Positions 22,958 through 35,800 of a stretch of 64,000 nucleotides of DNA are shown in pieces. Positions within the stretch are counted from its first letter, which is position 1, and each line of letters starts with the position of its first letter. Source of the stretch: Pratylenchus scribneri (Eukaryota; Nematoda; Chromadorea; Rhabditida; Pratylenchidae). The notes beneath the pieces were generated by a model. That model had not been told where the DNA came from. It saw only the letters and a program-made list of their open reading frames with translations, and did no database searches. The stretch is taken from assembly GCA_030063045.1 (NCBI GenBank), contig JAQSEB010000037.1, positions 62,001 to 126,000 on the forward strand, written 5' to 3'. The translations under genes were made by a program, and so were the position numbers.

Positions 22958-25065
22958 TTAAAGTCCACTTTGTCCGGGCTCAATGACGGGTCGTTGTCCT
23001 TCGGTTGTTGCAATTTTATTAAACTGAGATTCCACTGGACGTTGTTGCGTTGTTTTTAATGAAATCCTTCTTTTAGCTAGTGCCGCCTTTTTAAGTCCAA
23101 ATATTCGAAGAGTATGCTCTCGATAGGGAGCAATAAACAAAAGTGTGACGAGAGAATTTGCCATTGTATAAAGTGTGAGAAGAAGAATGGATATTTGGCC
23201 ACTGAAACCGGGAATTGTTATTCCAGAAATGACTACAATGAAAGCATAACACACTGGAACAATCAGGAAGACTATGGGCAAACAAAACTGAAATGGAATA
23301 AAAATATGTAATTATTTGAGGGTGAGGATTGTCAACACTCTAATAGACATATTATTAGAATTTAGACAAATTTTTTCATTATAATTAATAAGGGAATTTC
23401 TCGATCTCTGAATTTTTTTTAAACAATATCTTGGCAATCTTTTAAGCTGTTAGATAAAACTTCAATCCAATTCACTTGGGTTTTCAGTAAATTCGTTTTA
23501 AAAATTATTTTTATATCAAAATAATTGGCTAAAATCTGATAGCTAAAAAGTTTTGAATAAAATAAGGAAAATTTTGATTTATTTTGCCCTTTTTCGTCAT
23601 AACTCCAATTTCTCTCAAACCCAATCAGAATGTATAAATTTGCTTAAAATTAAAAATGATATTCACTTAATGATTTGAACCATAAAATTTTGAGTAAGCA
23701 ATTATCCTAAAATAAATAAAAAAAAATACTTGAACAATGAGTAATGCAGTCAATTGTCGATGAAGTTTGAATGTGTGTGCAGTGAAATGGGCAACATTTC
23801 GATGGATTGTACGAAAAATGAGGACGGAAAAGATGATACTCAATATTGTGACAATCGGATAGGAAACAATTATGAAAAAGCCAAATTGACGCATTCCTTC
23901 GCGGGTACTTAACAAAATGTAAACATTGCCATTTTGGGCCATTTTTGCCGCAATTTCATCGGTCATCATTTTTGCATGAAAAGGTTGGGCGATTTTTTCT
24001 TGAATTTCCTTAAAATTTTAAATGCAAATTTAATTAATTAATTTTTAAAAATTGCAATTGCATTATTATAATAATAAATAATTAATTTTTTATTTTCTTT
24101 TATATTTATTTTTTAATTAAAAAATTAAAATTTAACTTTAAAAAAATAAATATTTAAAATTTATTTTTTCAAATTAATTAAAAATCTATTTTATAAAATA
24201 TAATAAAAAAAAATATAAATTCCTGTGACTTATTATTATTAGTAAATAAAATGATATTCTTAAAATATTACTTTTATTTATTATTTAATTATGAAATTAC
24301 TAATTAGTTTTATTTATTAAATGAATAATTTTAGAGAGACATTTGGATCGGCCATTGCATAGAATCCCATAATCGCACAAATAGCACAAATTGCATTGGC
24401 GAAAAGTGTGAAGACAATTCGTGTTGTCCATTTATTAAATCTCTTATGCAATTTGATGCAATTTTGTTGAACAGCCGTGTATCGAAATATCAAACAATAC
24501 ACTTGATTACAAAAAACGCAGGCGCCAAAAAACATTGCAATAGAAAACTTGTAAATAATAATTTAAAATTTTCAAAAAAAAAATACTAATAAAAAAATAA
24601 TTTACTCCATATCTGCCGCCTTGAGGCCCAAGGAAGCGGGCAAGCCCGTTCACAATTCCGCCTTGGAAACCAGCTTCAAAAATTATTAAATCCGGGTCCA
24701 GGATGAACCCAATGATAAGAGTGAGGAAAAATTCATTTTGCTTAAATGAAAAATTTTTTATAATGAGTCGGATATTAAAACTTGGACATATATTAATATT
24801 AATTTTATAAATAAAACCTTTTTTTTGGAATTATATATAAATAAATGATTAAAAAAAATATTATAAATTAAAAATACTACAATTAAATTTAAAATTATTT
24901 TACTTTTAAAAATAAATTATTTATTACCAAAAGCATGAAAAGTGCAAATCGAAATGATTCCATGCGTTTTGGCGTTTTACATAGGACCAACCAAATTAAA
25001 TAAATTTGAAGGATCATAATGGCAATTGTAAGTGAAAAAAGAAAGACATCGAAGAAGCCAATCAT
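22958..25065 (-). CDS. seven-transmembrane serpentine chemoreceptor (STR-superfamily type)
   Basis: Five exons (25065-24928, 24740-24606, 24547-24341, 24008-23730, 23287-22958) join at phase 0 throughout and encode 362 residues. Hydrophobic segments suit seven spans: VFLFSLTIAIMILQIYLIWL, FFLTLIIGFIL, AMFFGACVFCNQVYCLIF, IVFTLFANAICAICAIMG, FGFFIIVSYPIVTILSIIF, LIVQFCLPIVFLIVPVCYAF and ILLLTLYTMANSLVTLLF. The end of TM7 followed by IAPYREHTLRIFG matches the 'P.....(I/V).PYR' ending of nematode chemoreceptors of the Str/Srh/Srd group, and LHRQLTALLIVQ before TM6 fits the same group. The exact family cannot be fixed by eye. Such receptors act in chemosensory neurons and couple to G proteins. 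A dead tandem paralogue lies at 20.4-21.4 kb. Confidence 0.85.
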
Positions 25066-26514
25066 TTTTACTAAAATTTTATCTATTCAATATTGATAAA
25101 AAGATTTTTAAAAATTGATAAAAAAATTTTTAATTAAACTTTTAACATAACAATGGGTATATTATCTATTCAACAGTTTAAGGTAACTAAAATTTTAAAT
25201 CGGATAATTTTTAAATTTAGATCTAATCAATTCGTCCCTTTATGAGAAAATATTTGAATGTTTTAAAAAATGATTTTTAGTCAAAAAATCATTTTTCATT
25301 TGGAGATTAATTAAATTGAATCTTTATTCACGGCTTTTCAATTAAATTAAAATAAAATAATGAAAAGAATATATCAAAAAATAAGCCGATAATTTATAAA
25401 TTAATATTTCTAGGGTCCAAAAGATTTCCTAAAAAATTTTCAGCTGTCTACTTTGGCTGAATAGCATCAGAAACCAACATTTTATTGGAAGAGATTCTGG
25501 TGAGGTGAATTGTACATTCTAAGAAAGGCGGCAGATGTTTTTACTGCTTTTCTATTAATTAAAAATAATGAAAATGAAGAAATGATATTATCAGGCAAAA
25601 AAAACATCTGCTATTGATGTATCCGAATTCAAATTAAATTTCAAAAAATGGAAAATAAATTTGAAAATTAATTCACATTAGGTCATTAGTCATACTTAAT
25701 TGAGATTTTGATAGTACAAAATTTGCGTACGCGAATTTTTTTTGCACCAAATAAATTTTTCACGTTAATATCAGCTCTAAGTTTTATTAATTACATTATA
25801 ATATTTATATTAAGATTGGGATATATTGAATAGTGGAAGAAATAATATTTTATATAGTAGATCTTTGAAGAGCCGAAAAAAATTCCTACCTAAAATTAGG
25901 CAATTTCCATTCTTTGGCCATTACATTCTGGTCAAATTATGTTTGGTCAATCATATCAAAATTTTCTAGAATTAAATTAGATAAAATTTTTTAATATGTT
26001 AAAAGATTGCTGATATTGACCCATAGATTAGGATGGCAACAAATTTAATTAAATTTTAAATAAAATAATTTATAATACCATACACTTTATTATAGAAAGA
26101 AAAATTTTAAAATTACCATCGAATATTTATTTTTCAATAAAATCTTTTTTTTTCATGGCCAATGTTTTTTTTGAAAAAAAAATCTGGCAACCCTGCTCTA
26201 ACCCTATACCGGATGAACCATAGGGTCACCTTCACTTTTTTCCGGTGGAACTAAAAAATCTGTTTTCGGTTAATATGTAACAAGTAGAAAAATGTATGAA
26301 ATGCATAAATTAATATAATACTAACTAAGAAAATTAATAAACTAAATGGAAATGGAAGCAATTTGGTAAATTATTTTTTGCAATGGCAAAAAATTGAAAA
26401 AAAATTTTTTTGATGGCACGGATTTATTTTTTTTGTAAAAAATGGTGGGCAATGGTACAAAATGAGCCTTCTTAAAAAACAAAAAAAAACTATAATTATC
26501 CATATTAAAAGGAA
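25066..26514. other. AT-rich intergenic
   Basis: No supported gene. Around 25440-25520 there is weak similarity to the matching flank upstream of the pseudogene (around 21766), consistent with a duplication that included 5' flank. Confidence 0.4.
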
Positions 26515-26516
26515 AA

Positions 26517-27022
26517 ATGATCTTTTACGCATCCTATAATAATCCATTCATTCGTATTTTTGCCATTCATATTTTTTTTTTACATTTCCTAGCTGTTCTA
26601 ATATACATATATTTTTGTGAAGATGTGAATCTGCGCTTATTTTTCCATATATAATTAACTATTTTAATCAAAATTTGGAAGACCATTCGTACATACAATA
26701 GTTTTTTTTTAATTTTAGAGCCAGTCATTTTATGGTTGATCTTTTTGTTGTATATTATTTATAAAAAAAAAAAAACTCATTCATTCCCTTTTAATTTTCT
26801 TTTTCACTTAAAAATTCTCTAAATTAACTCATCTTTTCATTTTCATAAAAATTCTGAAAACAGCAGATTAATTCAAATAGAATGGAAATTATTTATCTCT
26901 GAACCAATTTTAAGGTTGTAAGTGTACGTGGAAAATGCGTGAAATTGAAAGGCGGACTCGGCGGATGCCAAACCGAACAATACTTGGACCCGAACAATGA
27001 GGATTGCGAGGAGGAGGATTAA
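26517..27022 (+). CDS. possible small cysteine-containing secreted peptide
   Basis: The best-supported part is the last exon, 26915-27022. It follows an acceptor (TTTTAAG) and reads GKCVKLKGGLGGCQTEQYLD, then an acidic C-terminal tail (EDCEEED) ending at TAA with AATAAA overlapping the stop. It is much richer in G+C than its flanks. A possible first exon, 26517-26624, would supply a hydrophobic leader (FAIHIFFLHFLAVLIYIYF) and joins at phase 0 (GAT|GTGAAT), giving about 72 residues with four Cys. The first exon is weak because hydrophobic ORFs arise easily in AT-rich DNA. No family is recognised. Confidence 0.35.
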
Positions 27023-30000
27023 ATAAAAAATTAATGAAAGGAATTAAATCGATCTCTTGAATATTAATTTTAATCCTAAAATACTCTTTTATAGGCTTCA
27101 TCTTTTTTTGTAAAACAATAAATTATTTTTAATTCACATATTTTTTGATTTAGTCATAAAGTTTGAATTTTCGAATGAATTGAGATTTTGTCCTTATTTA
27201 TATAAGAGTGTCGAATTTTTTCTTGATTTCGGTATAAATTTTATTTTTCGCAGTACATAAATTAGTCACATTATTTCAATAATTGTTTAGCAAATGCTAG
27301 TAATATAATAAATTATGAAAAAAAATGAAAAATTACAAATTTGATCCAAAAAATAATTCAATCACTGCTAAAAGATGGAAAAAATTTATTTATTAAAAAT
27401 AATCAAATTTCACATTTTTCTGAAACATATTTTCTGGAAAATTATAGGAAAAAATTGTATAATTTAGTTACGATAACTTCTAGATGAAAGGAAAAGATTA
27501 TTTATAAAAATAATTAAATTTCCCATTTTTATTAATTAATTTTAGCAAAATTAAACGAAAAAATTTGGTTGATTCAGCCGCTTAATAGGCCACATCCTCC
27601 CCCCTCCCCGCCCTGCGAGGTCGCAAATGCCTTTTGGTTGGGAAGGCTATGGCCCTACGAGGGGGAGGGGGGGAAGGAACGTTTGAAACCTCACAGCACG
27701 AAGCCATCTTTCCTTTGCTCCACCGAATCCCACAGCAATGGGAAAAGACAACTCGCTTATATAGGAATAGCCCAATTCTGGGGGTAATTTTGTGTGGGAA
27801 ACAGGCAATAGGAGCAAATAAAACTAAAGGAAGGGAGAAAATTCATCGCAGTCTATCGCCCTTACACCTATTTCTCTACTATTCCCCTTGATGAGTGGAT
27901 GGAAGGAAAAAAAATGAAAATGGGGATGGGAAATGCGAAATATGGATTGCTTTTACGCTTAACTAAATAAATAAATTGAATTAATAGAGTTATCCTTTGA
28001 ACAACCATATTTTATCGGATTTTCTTTTTTATATAATATTTTGGCTTAGGGGTAGAAAATGATTCGATCTAATATAAAATATAATTGGCCAACATAATGT
28101 TATGGCTAAAAAAAGAGACAGTTTTTGGCCTATTTTACTGCTATTTTGGTCGTAACTTCTTTCCTAATATGTAATGTCCAATCAAATCCATTAATTTTTT
28201 TTATCATTTCATCCAAATCAAGGCCATTATAAAATGGTAATAAGTATAAATTTATTATTTATTCACTTGAAAATTGATTGGTTTTCGTTTTGCTCCGTCA
28301 AGGAATGTGCTGTGCAGGGAGAGCGAACGGCGGCAAACAATTATATTTTATATCGGCAAAATGTAAATCCATTATAATAATGGAATTGATGACCTGAATG
28401 GGGAGGAACGCATTTTTTAGGGAACAGCATGTTTTTAAAATCCGCAGCATCATAAAAATATATTTATTTTTTGGGGGTTCGCCCTATTTTTATGTGAATG
28501 GACGAAAATTCGATTGAATTGCTGGATTTGTGTGTGAATTGAATGAAAGGACAAATGAATTGAATAGTTTTGTTTTGTTTGTTGGCCGAATGACAGCAGC
28601 CATCGCAAAATACACAAGAAGAAGTTATTTTCGTCAATAAATTTTTGGATCGAGAAAAGGTGGCTATCATTTTTTATTTTTGTACAAACATTTTTTTCTC
28701 CTTTTTTATTAAATAAATCTGTGAAATTTTTTGCCATTTTTGAAATATTTTTTTCCTATCTATCCATTATTATTAGTTATTAATAAAACATAGCCTATAT
28801 AATATTTAAAAATATTTAATTGATATTTCTTTGCGAAAATTAATTTTTTATTAAAAAATAAAAAATTGAAAATTTCTGAAATTTTCCTTTAATTTAAAAA
28901 ATTTTTTAAAGAATAATTTTCTAAATTTTGAAATTTTAAAAAATTTTCCAATATTTAATTTTAAAAAAAATATTAAAAAAAAAAATAAATTTTTGGAATA
29001 ATTCGATCAAAACACATTATATAAAAGCGGAAATGTGTGAATGAACTTTGATTTTTCCTTAAGAAAGTTGGTTCAAAAAATATTAAAATTAAAACTGCCT
29101 CGGAAGTTGTCATTTTGAAAATGAAGAATGAATGACGTCCCACTCCCCAGAGCATTAGGAAGAACATTTCCATCAATTTTGATTTGCCAACTCATTCTGA
29201 CATGAAAGCCATCCCTTTCCTATCCCATTCAAAGTTCACGTTCTTTTATCTCGTATTCTATGGCCATATATTCCATGAAGCATAAACCCATATCTCAAAA
29301 TTAGACATAGGGCAATTTTTTATATTTTTCTAATAAGGAAATTTGTATTATATTGTTAGTTTTCTTCTTAAATTCTTATAATTAAAAAATTATTTTCTAC
29401 TAAGACATAAATAATTGAAAAATTGGGTAGTAAAATTTATTAAAAATATAATTTTAAATAAAATTTTAAATAAATAATGACAAAAATTTTAAGCATATTT
29501 TTAATTTTTTTAAAGGGTCTCTTTTATCCAAATTTATTTAAATTATATAATATTAGATATTTTAATAAATTATTGCAGAAATATTTGGACTTTGATTATC
29601 AAAAAAAATAAATAAAAATGTTTGATATCCTATTAATAATGTTGCCTCATTTTTGGACTTTAATCATTTATAATAGCCCCGAATATGTCCAATATCTATA
29701 TCTACATAATATGTAAATAATTCCTCTATTTTATTTTTCCCAAATTAGTCAAAAAAAAATTTAACATTATTTTTTCTCATAAAATTTTAATAAACATTTA
29801 AAAAATTATTTTTTTTACATTTTTAATATAAACTTTTTAATATTTTTTTAAAAAATATTTTACAAACTTAAACACAATTTTGTCAAATTTTAATAATCCT
29901 CACATTTCCCATTTAAAATGTTACGTCAAAGTCAATCACAAACTTCTTTCATCTTTCTCCCACCTAATTTACATGTTTGTTTATAAAATTTAACTTAACT

Positions 30001-32852
30001 ATGTAAATATTAAATTTTAAGTAAGTATCATTCAAAATTAAACAACGTGATCCCACTTGGCTGCTTGCATAATCCGCAAAATATTAGCTTAAATAAAACA
30101 ACAAAGAAGCTCAGTCAAAATTAGTAATCCCTCGATATGAATCAAATTAATTTCCATTTAGTTTTTTGTGATCTTTGCCAAAAAGTACAATTTGGCATTT
30201 TAATAAAGAAATTAGAATTTTAATAGAAATAAAATTAAAAAAACTGTGAATTAATAGAAATTTAAGAAAAAGTGAAAATAAATTTTATGGGCACAATTTT
30301 ATGGAAATTATTTACAAATAAAAAACGAACGCCTATTAAAATTAATATGACACCAAAACTGGCCTGATTTCCCCTAAAATTTAATATCGATAAAAGCGGC
30401 ATGCTTTTTTGCGGTCATAAAATTTTCATTCAAATAATTAGAATATTGGCCCAATAGTGTGCATTTTTATGGATATTTCGGAATAAAAATTTAATGAGAA
30501 TTCTCTCTATTAAATTCACAAGAATTTTTGACCATTTTTATTGTTTCTTAGCCATTTTAATTGAGGCACATTCTCATTAATTTAATAATTAGCTCATTTA
30601 TTAGTTCATTTTACACAAAATTTATGTTAATTAAATTATTTTTACTTGAGAAAAATTTAAATTTTTTTAAAAATTTTTGACTATATTAAAATTAAATTAA
30701 ATTTTAAATGAAAAAGAAAAAAGAAATAAATAAATAAATAAATAAATTGATTTGATTAAAATTACAACAAAATGATACCACCCTATTATTTTCAGTTTCA
30801 ATCCAATCAATTTTCTCCTATCGCAATTTGGCGAACACTTTTGTTGTCCCACTAAAATGAACGAGAACTCCCCTCTCAGCTGCGCAATCTCCCTTCACAA
30901 TTTCGCGCCCATGGGATTATTTTGTTATCCCCCGTTCTTTTCAAAAAATTTTTGTCCCCAGAAAATAAAAATGAAATTGATTACACTAGAAAATTCAGAA
31001 CCACAAATAAACCATTTAAAAATTTACCCGATTTTCTTCAGAATTAAATTTTAAAATCGAAAATTTAAAAATCAATTATTTTTTTTTATTCTATTTTGGT
31101 CAAAACTCAGAAAAATTTTTTCAATAAATTTCCCTATTTTTATTTTTTAATTAATTTTTTAAATGAACATTTACAATATTCGCGTTTTTTCCACATTTTA
31201 TTTTTGAAGATGGAATTTTTTTATATTTTTTTTTAATAATTTAAATTATAAAAATTTATTTAAATTATAAAAATTTATTTTAAATTCTAATTAAGCTGGC
31301 AAATATTTTTATTTCTTTTCAATTTTTTTTTGCAAAGATATTCACAATTTTCCTTAAATAGTCGTCGAAATTCCATTATTTCGCGAACACAATTAAACAT
31401 TTATCAAAGATTCATTAACACCCCTCCAAAATAAATATTTTATCAAAAAATAATTTAAAATAATTTCCGCTTGAATTGTTGGGAAATGCATGGAAAAATA
31501 AACCCAAATTTTGCAAAATCAACAATTTTTTCTAAATGGGCGAATATTGAGGAGGAATATTCTCATAATTAGAAATTTAGAATAGAATATGAAAAAATAT
31601 GGATGGAAAAAATTTTTAATATGATTTTTAGGTATTTCAATAATCCATTTTGTTATTGATAATTTGAATTTTTTCTATATTTCTAATAATTTTTCCATTT
31701 TTAGTGCTAATTTATATAAAAATAACTTCTGATTGAGGATATTATTCAAAAATTATTAAGACTTTGTTTATGAATAAATTGGTTGATTGTGTTTTTAATA
31801 TCTATTTAAATAATAAAAAAAATATTTGCTTATTTTAAAGCATGTCATTTCCCCCAAAATAAAATAAAATTATTTAAATTCCTTGAGAATTTTAAAAAGA
31901 TAAGAAAAAAAAATGTGACATTTTCGATTTTCTTTAAGCGGAACAACATGATGGAAAATGATGTTTGATGAAATTTTTGGCTAGCGTGGTTTTTCCTTCC
32001 GCCCTCCACTCCCATAAAATAATTTGGAGGAATGGGCCCAAGAAAATGATGGCCCAATTTTTCCCCAAAACCAAATTAATTCCATCGAGTTCCTCAATCT
32101 AAAAAAATTAATTAATTAATTAATTAATTTTATGGCTAATTAGGAAAACTATTTCAGTCTTTAGTCCATTTTAATTGATTTTCAAAATTATCGAAAAATT
32201 ATCTTAAAAAACAAATCAGAACACAATTTTCATCCCATCCCAACTCTGAATCTCCGACCTTTTTATTACTCTGGTTTTTAATGTTTTGTTAATTGCTCCA
32301 TTTTTCAGGAACAAATAAATAAATTATTAATTTTTTTTAAATAATTTTTTAAAAATTATTAATTTAAAATAACATTTTTTTTTAGATTTTTTAAAAATAA
32401 GCAATTTTATTATTTTTTTAAAAAATTATAATTTAGAAATTTAACATTTTTGAAATTTAAAAAAAAAAACAATTTTTTAAATTAATTTCTTAACAATAAT
32501 AATTCAAAATATTTTTAAGAAAATTTAAATTTTTTTATATTAAAGCTTTAAGTATAATTTTAGAAACGAATGTTCAATGTTTCCAAATTCCAATCACCCA
32601 CAAAAATAACCGAATATTTTTAATAAATTTCCATGTGATAATCCGCTTAAAACAATGGGCAAAAACAAACAAATATTATTGTTGTTAATCACAGAGAATG
32701 AGCACAGAATAGCACATTAACTCTCCCATCCAAAATTGCAATAAAAGTCATGACTCAAAAATCAAGCAACCAAAATTAAGAAAATTTTATTCAAATATTT
32801 TAGCTTAATTAATTACCTCAAATAATTTATTTCAATTTTAAAAATTATAAAA
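27023..32852. other. gene-poor region
   Basis: Apart from the GC-rich repeat at 27.56-27.92 kb, this 5.8-kb stretch is AT-rich with long A/T runs. ORFs near 28450-28740 (-), 28973-29176 (-), 30857-31054 (+) and 31845-32057 (-) have no domain, no compatible splice partners and biased composition, so none is called a gene. Confidence 0.5.
27557..27925 (+). repeat. GC-rich ~340-bp dispersed element, copy A
   Basis: The segment from GATTCAGCCGCTTAATAGGC to CTTACACCTATTTCTCTAC recurs in inverted orientation at about 63045-63400. It contains a C-rich run (CCTCCCCCCTCCCC) and a facing G-rich run (GAGGGGGAGGGGGGG) about 50 nt apart that could form a stem. On the bottom strand a TATATAAG box is followed by CGAGTTGTCTTTTCCCATTG. 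It is far more GC-rich than its surroundings. No tRNA, snRNA or 5S match was recognised. Confidence 0.85.
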
Positions 32853-35800
32853 ATGAGTCAAAGCAGTTGTGGGGCAATTTTATCCTCTCCATCCTCCTCC
32901 CCAAACGGCAGTCATCACAATCACAATTCATATCCAAATTATTACAAAAGGCATAATAATGAGACAAAAACGCCGGCATGGTTGGAGAAACAAGTAAAAA
33001 AATAATTAAAATTTAAAAAATTTAAAAAAATATTTGCCAGCATAAAATAAAACATTATAAAAAGTTTTTAAATAAATTTTAAAAATTCCATCTTCAAAAA
33101 ATTCATTTATTCCTCATTTTTCATTATTTAATTTAATTATTTAATTAACTAAGAGATATAGGCATCATTTACTTTGGCGTGCCAGAATGGTCGCGATGAA
33201 TACAGTTTCGATGGGTGGCACTGTAACCCATCCAAGGCATTCTCCCCGACTTGGATCATTCATTTATTTGGTCACATTTTTTTAAAATTAATTTAAATAA
33301 ATATCTAATAATCCACGAATTCAAACTATTTTTTTTTGTTAATTTAAAAAAGGCCAAATTAAAAATAATAATTTTAAAGAAATGTAATTTTACAATATTT
33401 TAAAATTTTAATTTTAATTGGTTGCATGAAAAAATGGTTTTTATAAATAAAAAAAATTCTAAAAATTCAATGAAATTTTTTTATTTAATATGAGTGAATA
33501 ATAAAAATTTTGAAAATAATTATTTTTAAATTAGTTGGCTGGGATGGCTGTCATTGGTGGCTTTCTATTTGGATATGATACAGGCAAAATTTTTAGAATC
33601 TTAATTATGAAAAATTAAAATTTATTTAAAATTAGAAAAAAAAAATAATAAAAATTTAATTATAATTAATAAAAATTTAATTAAAATTTGAAAAAAATTA
33701 ATAAAAAATAATATAATTAATATTTATTTTATTTTTAAAGGAATTGTCTCATCAGCAATGCTTTACGTTGTGAAGGATGAACAATTAAAACCGATTAACA
33801 CTTTTTGGCATGAAATTATTGGTAAATTAAATTAATTATGCTAAAAATATCTAATTTATTTTTAGTCTCCATTACTCCCGGGATGGCCGGAATTGGTGCA
33901 CTTTTTGCGGGGAAAGCATCCGACAAATATGGGAGGCGAAAAGTTGGCCAAAAATTCAATTAATTTAAAAATAAAATAAAATATTTTATAGATGATAATT
34001 TTGTCGACAATAATATTCACGGTTGGAGCATTGATTTGCGCAATTGGACTCAGCAAATGGATTCTTCTAATCGGGAGAATTTTGCTTGGCATTGCAATTG
34101 GTAAAAATATTAAAAATTTTATTATTTTTTATTTTAAAATTAATTATTAAAATTAATTTAAATAAAATAATTAATTATAAAATTAATTATACAATTTGAA
34201 TAAAATAAAATAAATATTTTCTGAATTTTTTTTATTTTAAAATTAATTAAAATCAAATAAAATCAAATAATAAAATTAATTTTACAATTTTGAATAAAAT
34301 TAAAAATAAAATAGATTTTTAAATGATTTTATTTAAATTATAATAATTCGTTTAAAATTAATGAAAATAAATAAAATAATCGGCTTTATTTTTCAGGATT
34401 TGCTTCAATGATTGTACCTATTTATGTGGGCGAGTCATCTCCTGCGCATATTCGAGGCAGATTAGTTACCGGATTTCAGGTAAAATAATTTTATAAAAAA
34501 TAAATACAATAATAAAATGCTTTCCCAGCTGATGATTTGTTTTGGCCTTGTGGCTGCCAACATTATTGCCGGCGGTTTTTCTTACATTGATGCAAGAAGA
34601 ATTGGATGGAGGTGGGAAATAATCAATTTAAAAATTAATTGAATTTTGGATTTTTGCAATTATTTTTTATTTAAAAATATAAAAATTTTAACCTTCAAAA
34701 AGGAATTTAATTTTTCTATCGAATTTTTTTCCATCAATTTTTGTAACATTTTTACTATAATTTTTTGCCAATTGGCCAAATTATTTCATTATTTTTAAAA
34801 TTGATTCATTTCACTAATTTTTTTGAATTTATTTTTTTTCAATTAGGCCAATTTTCCCTTGAATTTAATCAGTAAAAATAATTAGATATATACCAATTAT
34901 CAAATCATAAATAAATGAATTCAATATATTTATTAATATTTTAATAAAAAATTTTTTCCAAATCTTGAAAAAATATTGTACTCTAAATTTTAAAAATTAT
35001 CCAATTTTTCCATTACTCACAGACTAATGTTTGGTTTTGCGGCCATTCCTTCAATCATCCAATTCATTGGGTTCCTTTTCTTGCCCGAAAGCCCGAGATG
35101 GTTATATCAGAATGGGACGAAAAAGGAATGCGAAGAGGTGTTGGCCAAAATTTACAATGGGGAAAAAGAATGGATTGCATATGGTCAGGACTGGATTTTT
35201 AAATTAAAATTATCGTCAAAATATATCAATTTTAGAATTGGAAGAAATTCACATGGCCCATGAGCAACAAAAACAGGATGATACAATTTATGGTTGGGAA
35301 ATACTAATTTAATTATTTTAAATAATATTTAAAAAGGTGATGGAAATGTAATTGTTCGAATTTTGACGAATCCATCCGTGCGAAAAGCACTCATCATTGG
35401 TTCATTGCTTCAAGCATTCCAACAAATGTCCGGCATCAACACAATTATGTCTGAATTTAAAATATAAAATAAACATAAATTATTTTAATAGTAAATAAAT
35501 TTAGAAATGAATTATAAATTAAGCTTGTTTAAATAGGTAATATTTAATTTGGCGAACAAATACTCCCTTGAATGAAACTGGGACCAAAGTAAAACAAATA
35601 GAAAAACTAAATTTTGGCCTATTTTACTATTTTTGTTGACCATAATTTTGTCAATTTCCAATCAAATTTATTAATTTTTTAAATTTTAATTCATCTCAAT
35701 AAAGGCTAAATTAACAAATTTGCAAGTTTTAAAGCTATATCATTGTCTGTGTAGACCATACTCCCATTTTTTTCACTTATAGTTGAATTGGGATGAAGGC

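Noticed and set aside
27569..27891. ORFs of 72 and 85 codons in the GC-rich element
   Set aside because: Copy B of the element does not preserve these frames as ORFs, so they look like chance openings in a GC-rich repeat.
33154..33290. Possible intronic structured RNA: a GC-rich island with two hairpins (GATGGGT...ACCCATC; CCAAG...CTTGG) and a T run
   Set aside because: The island is better explained as HMIT exon 2. From an acceptor at 33153 to a donor at 33270 it is 39 codons at phase 0 and ends GSFIYL, leading straight into [17 protein letters not shown] of TM1.
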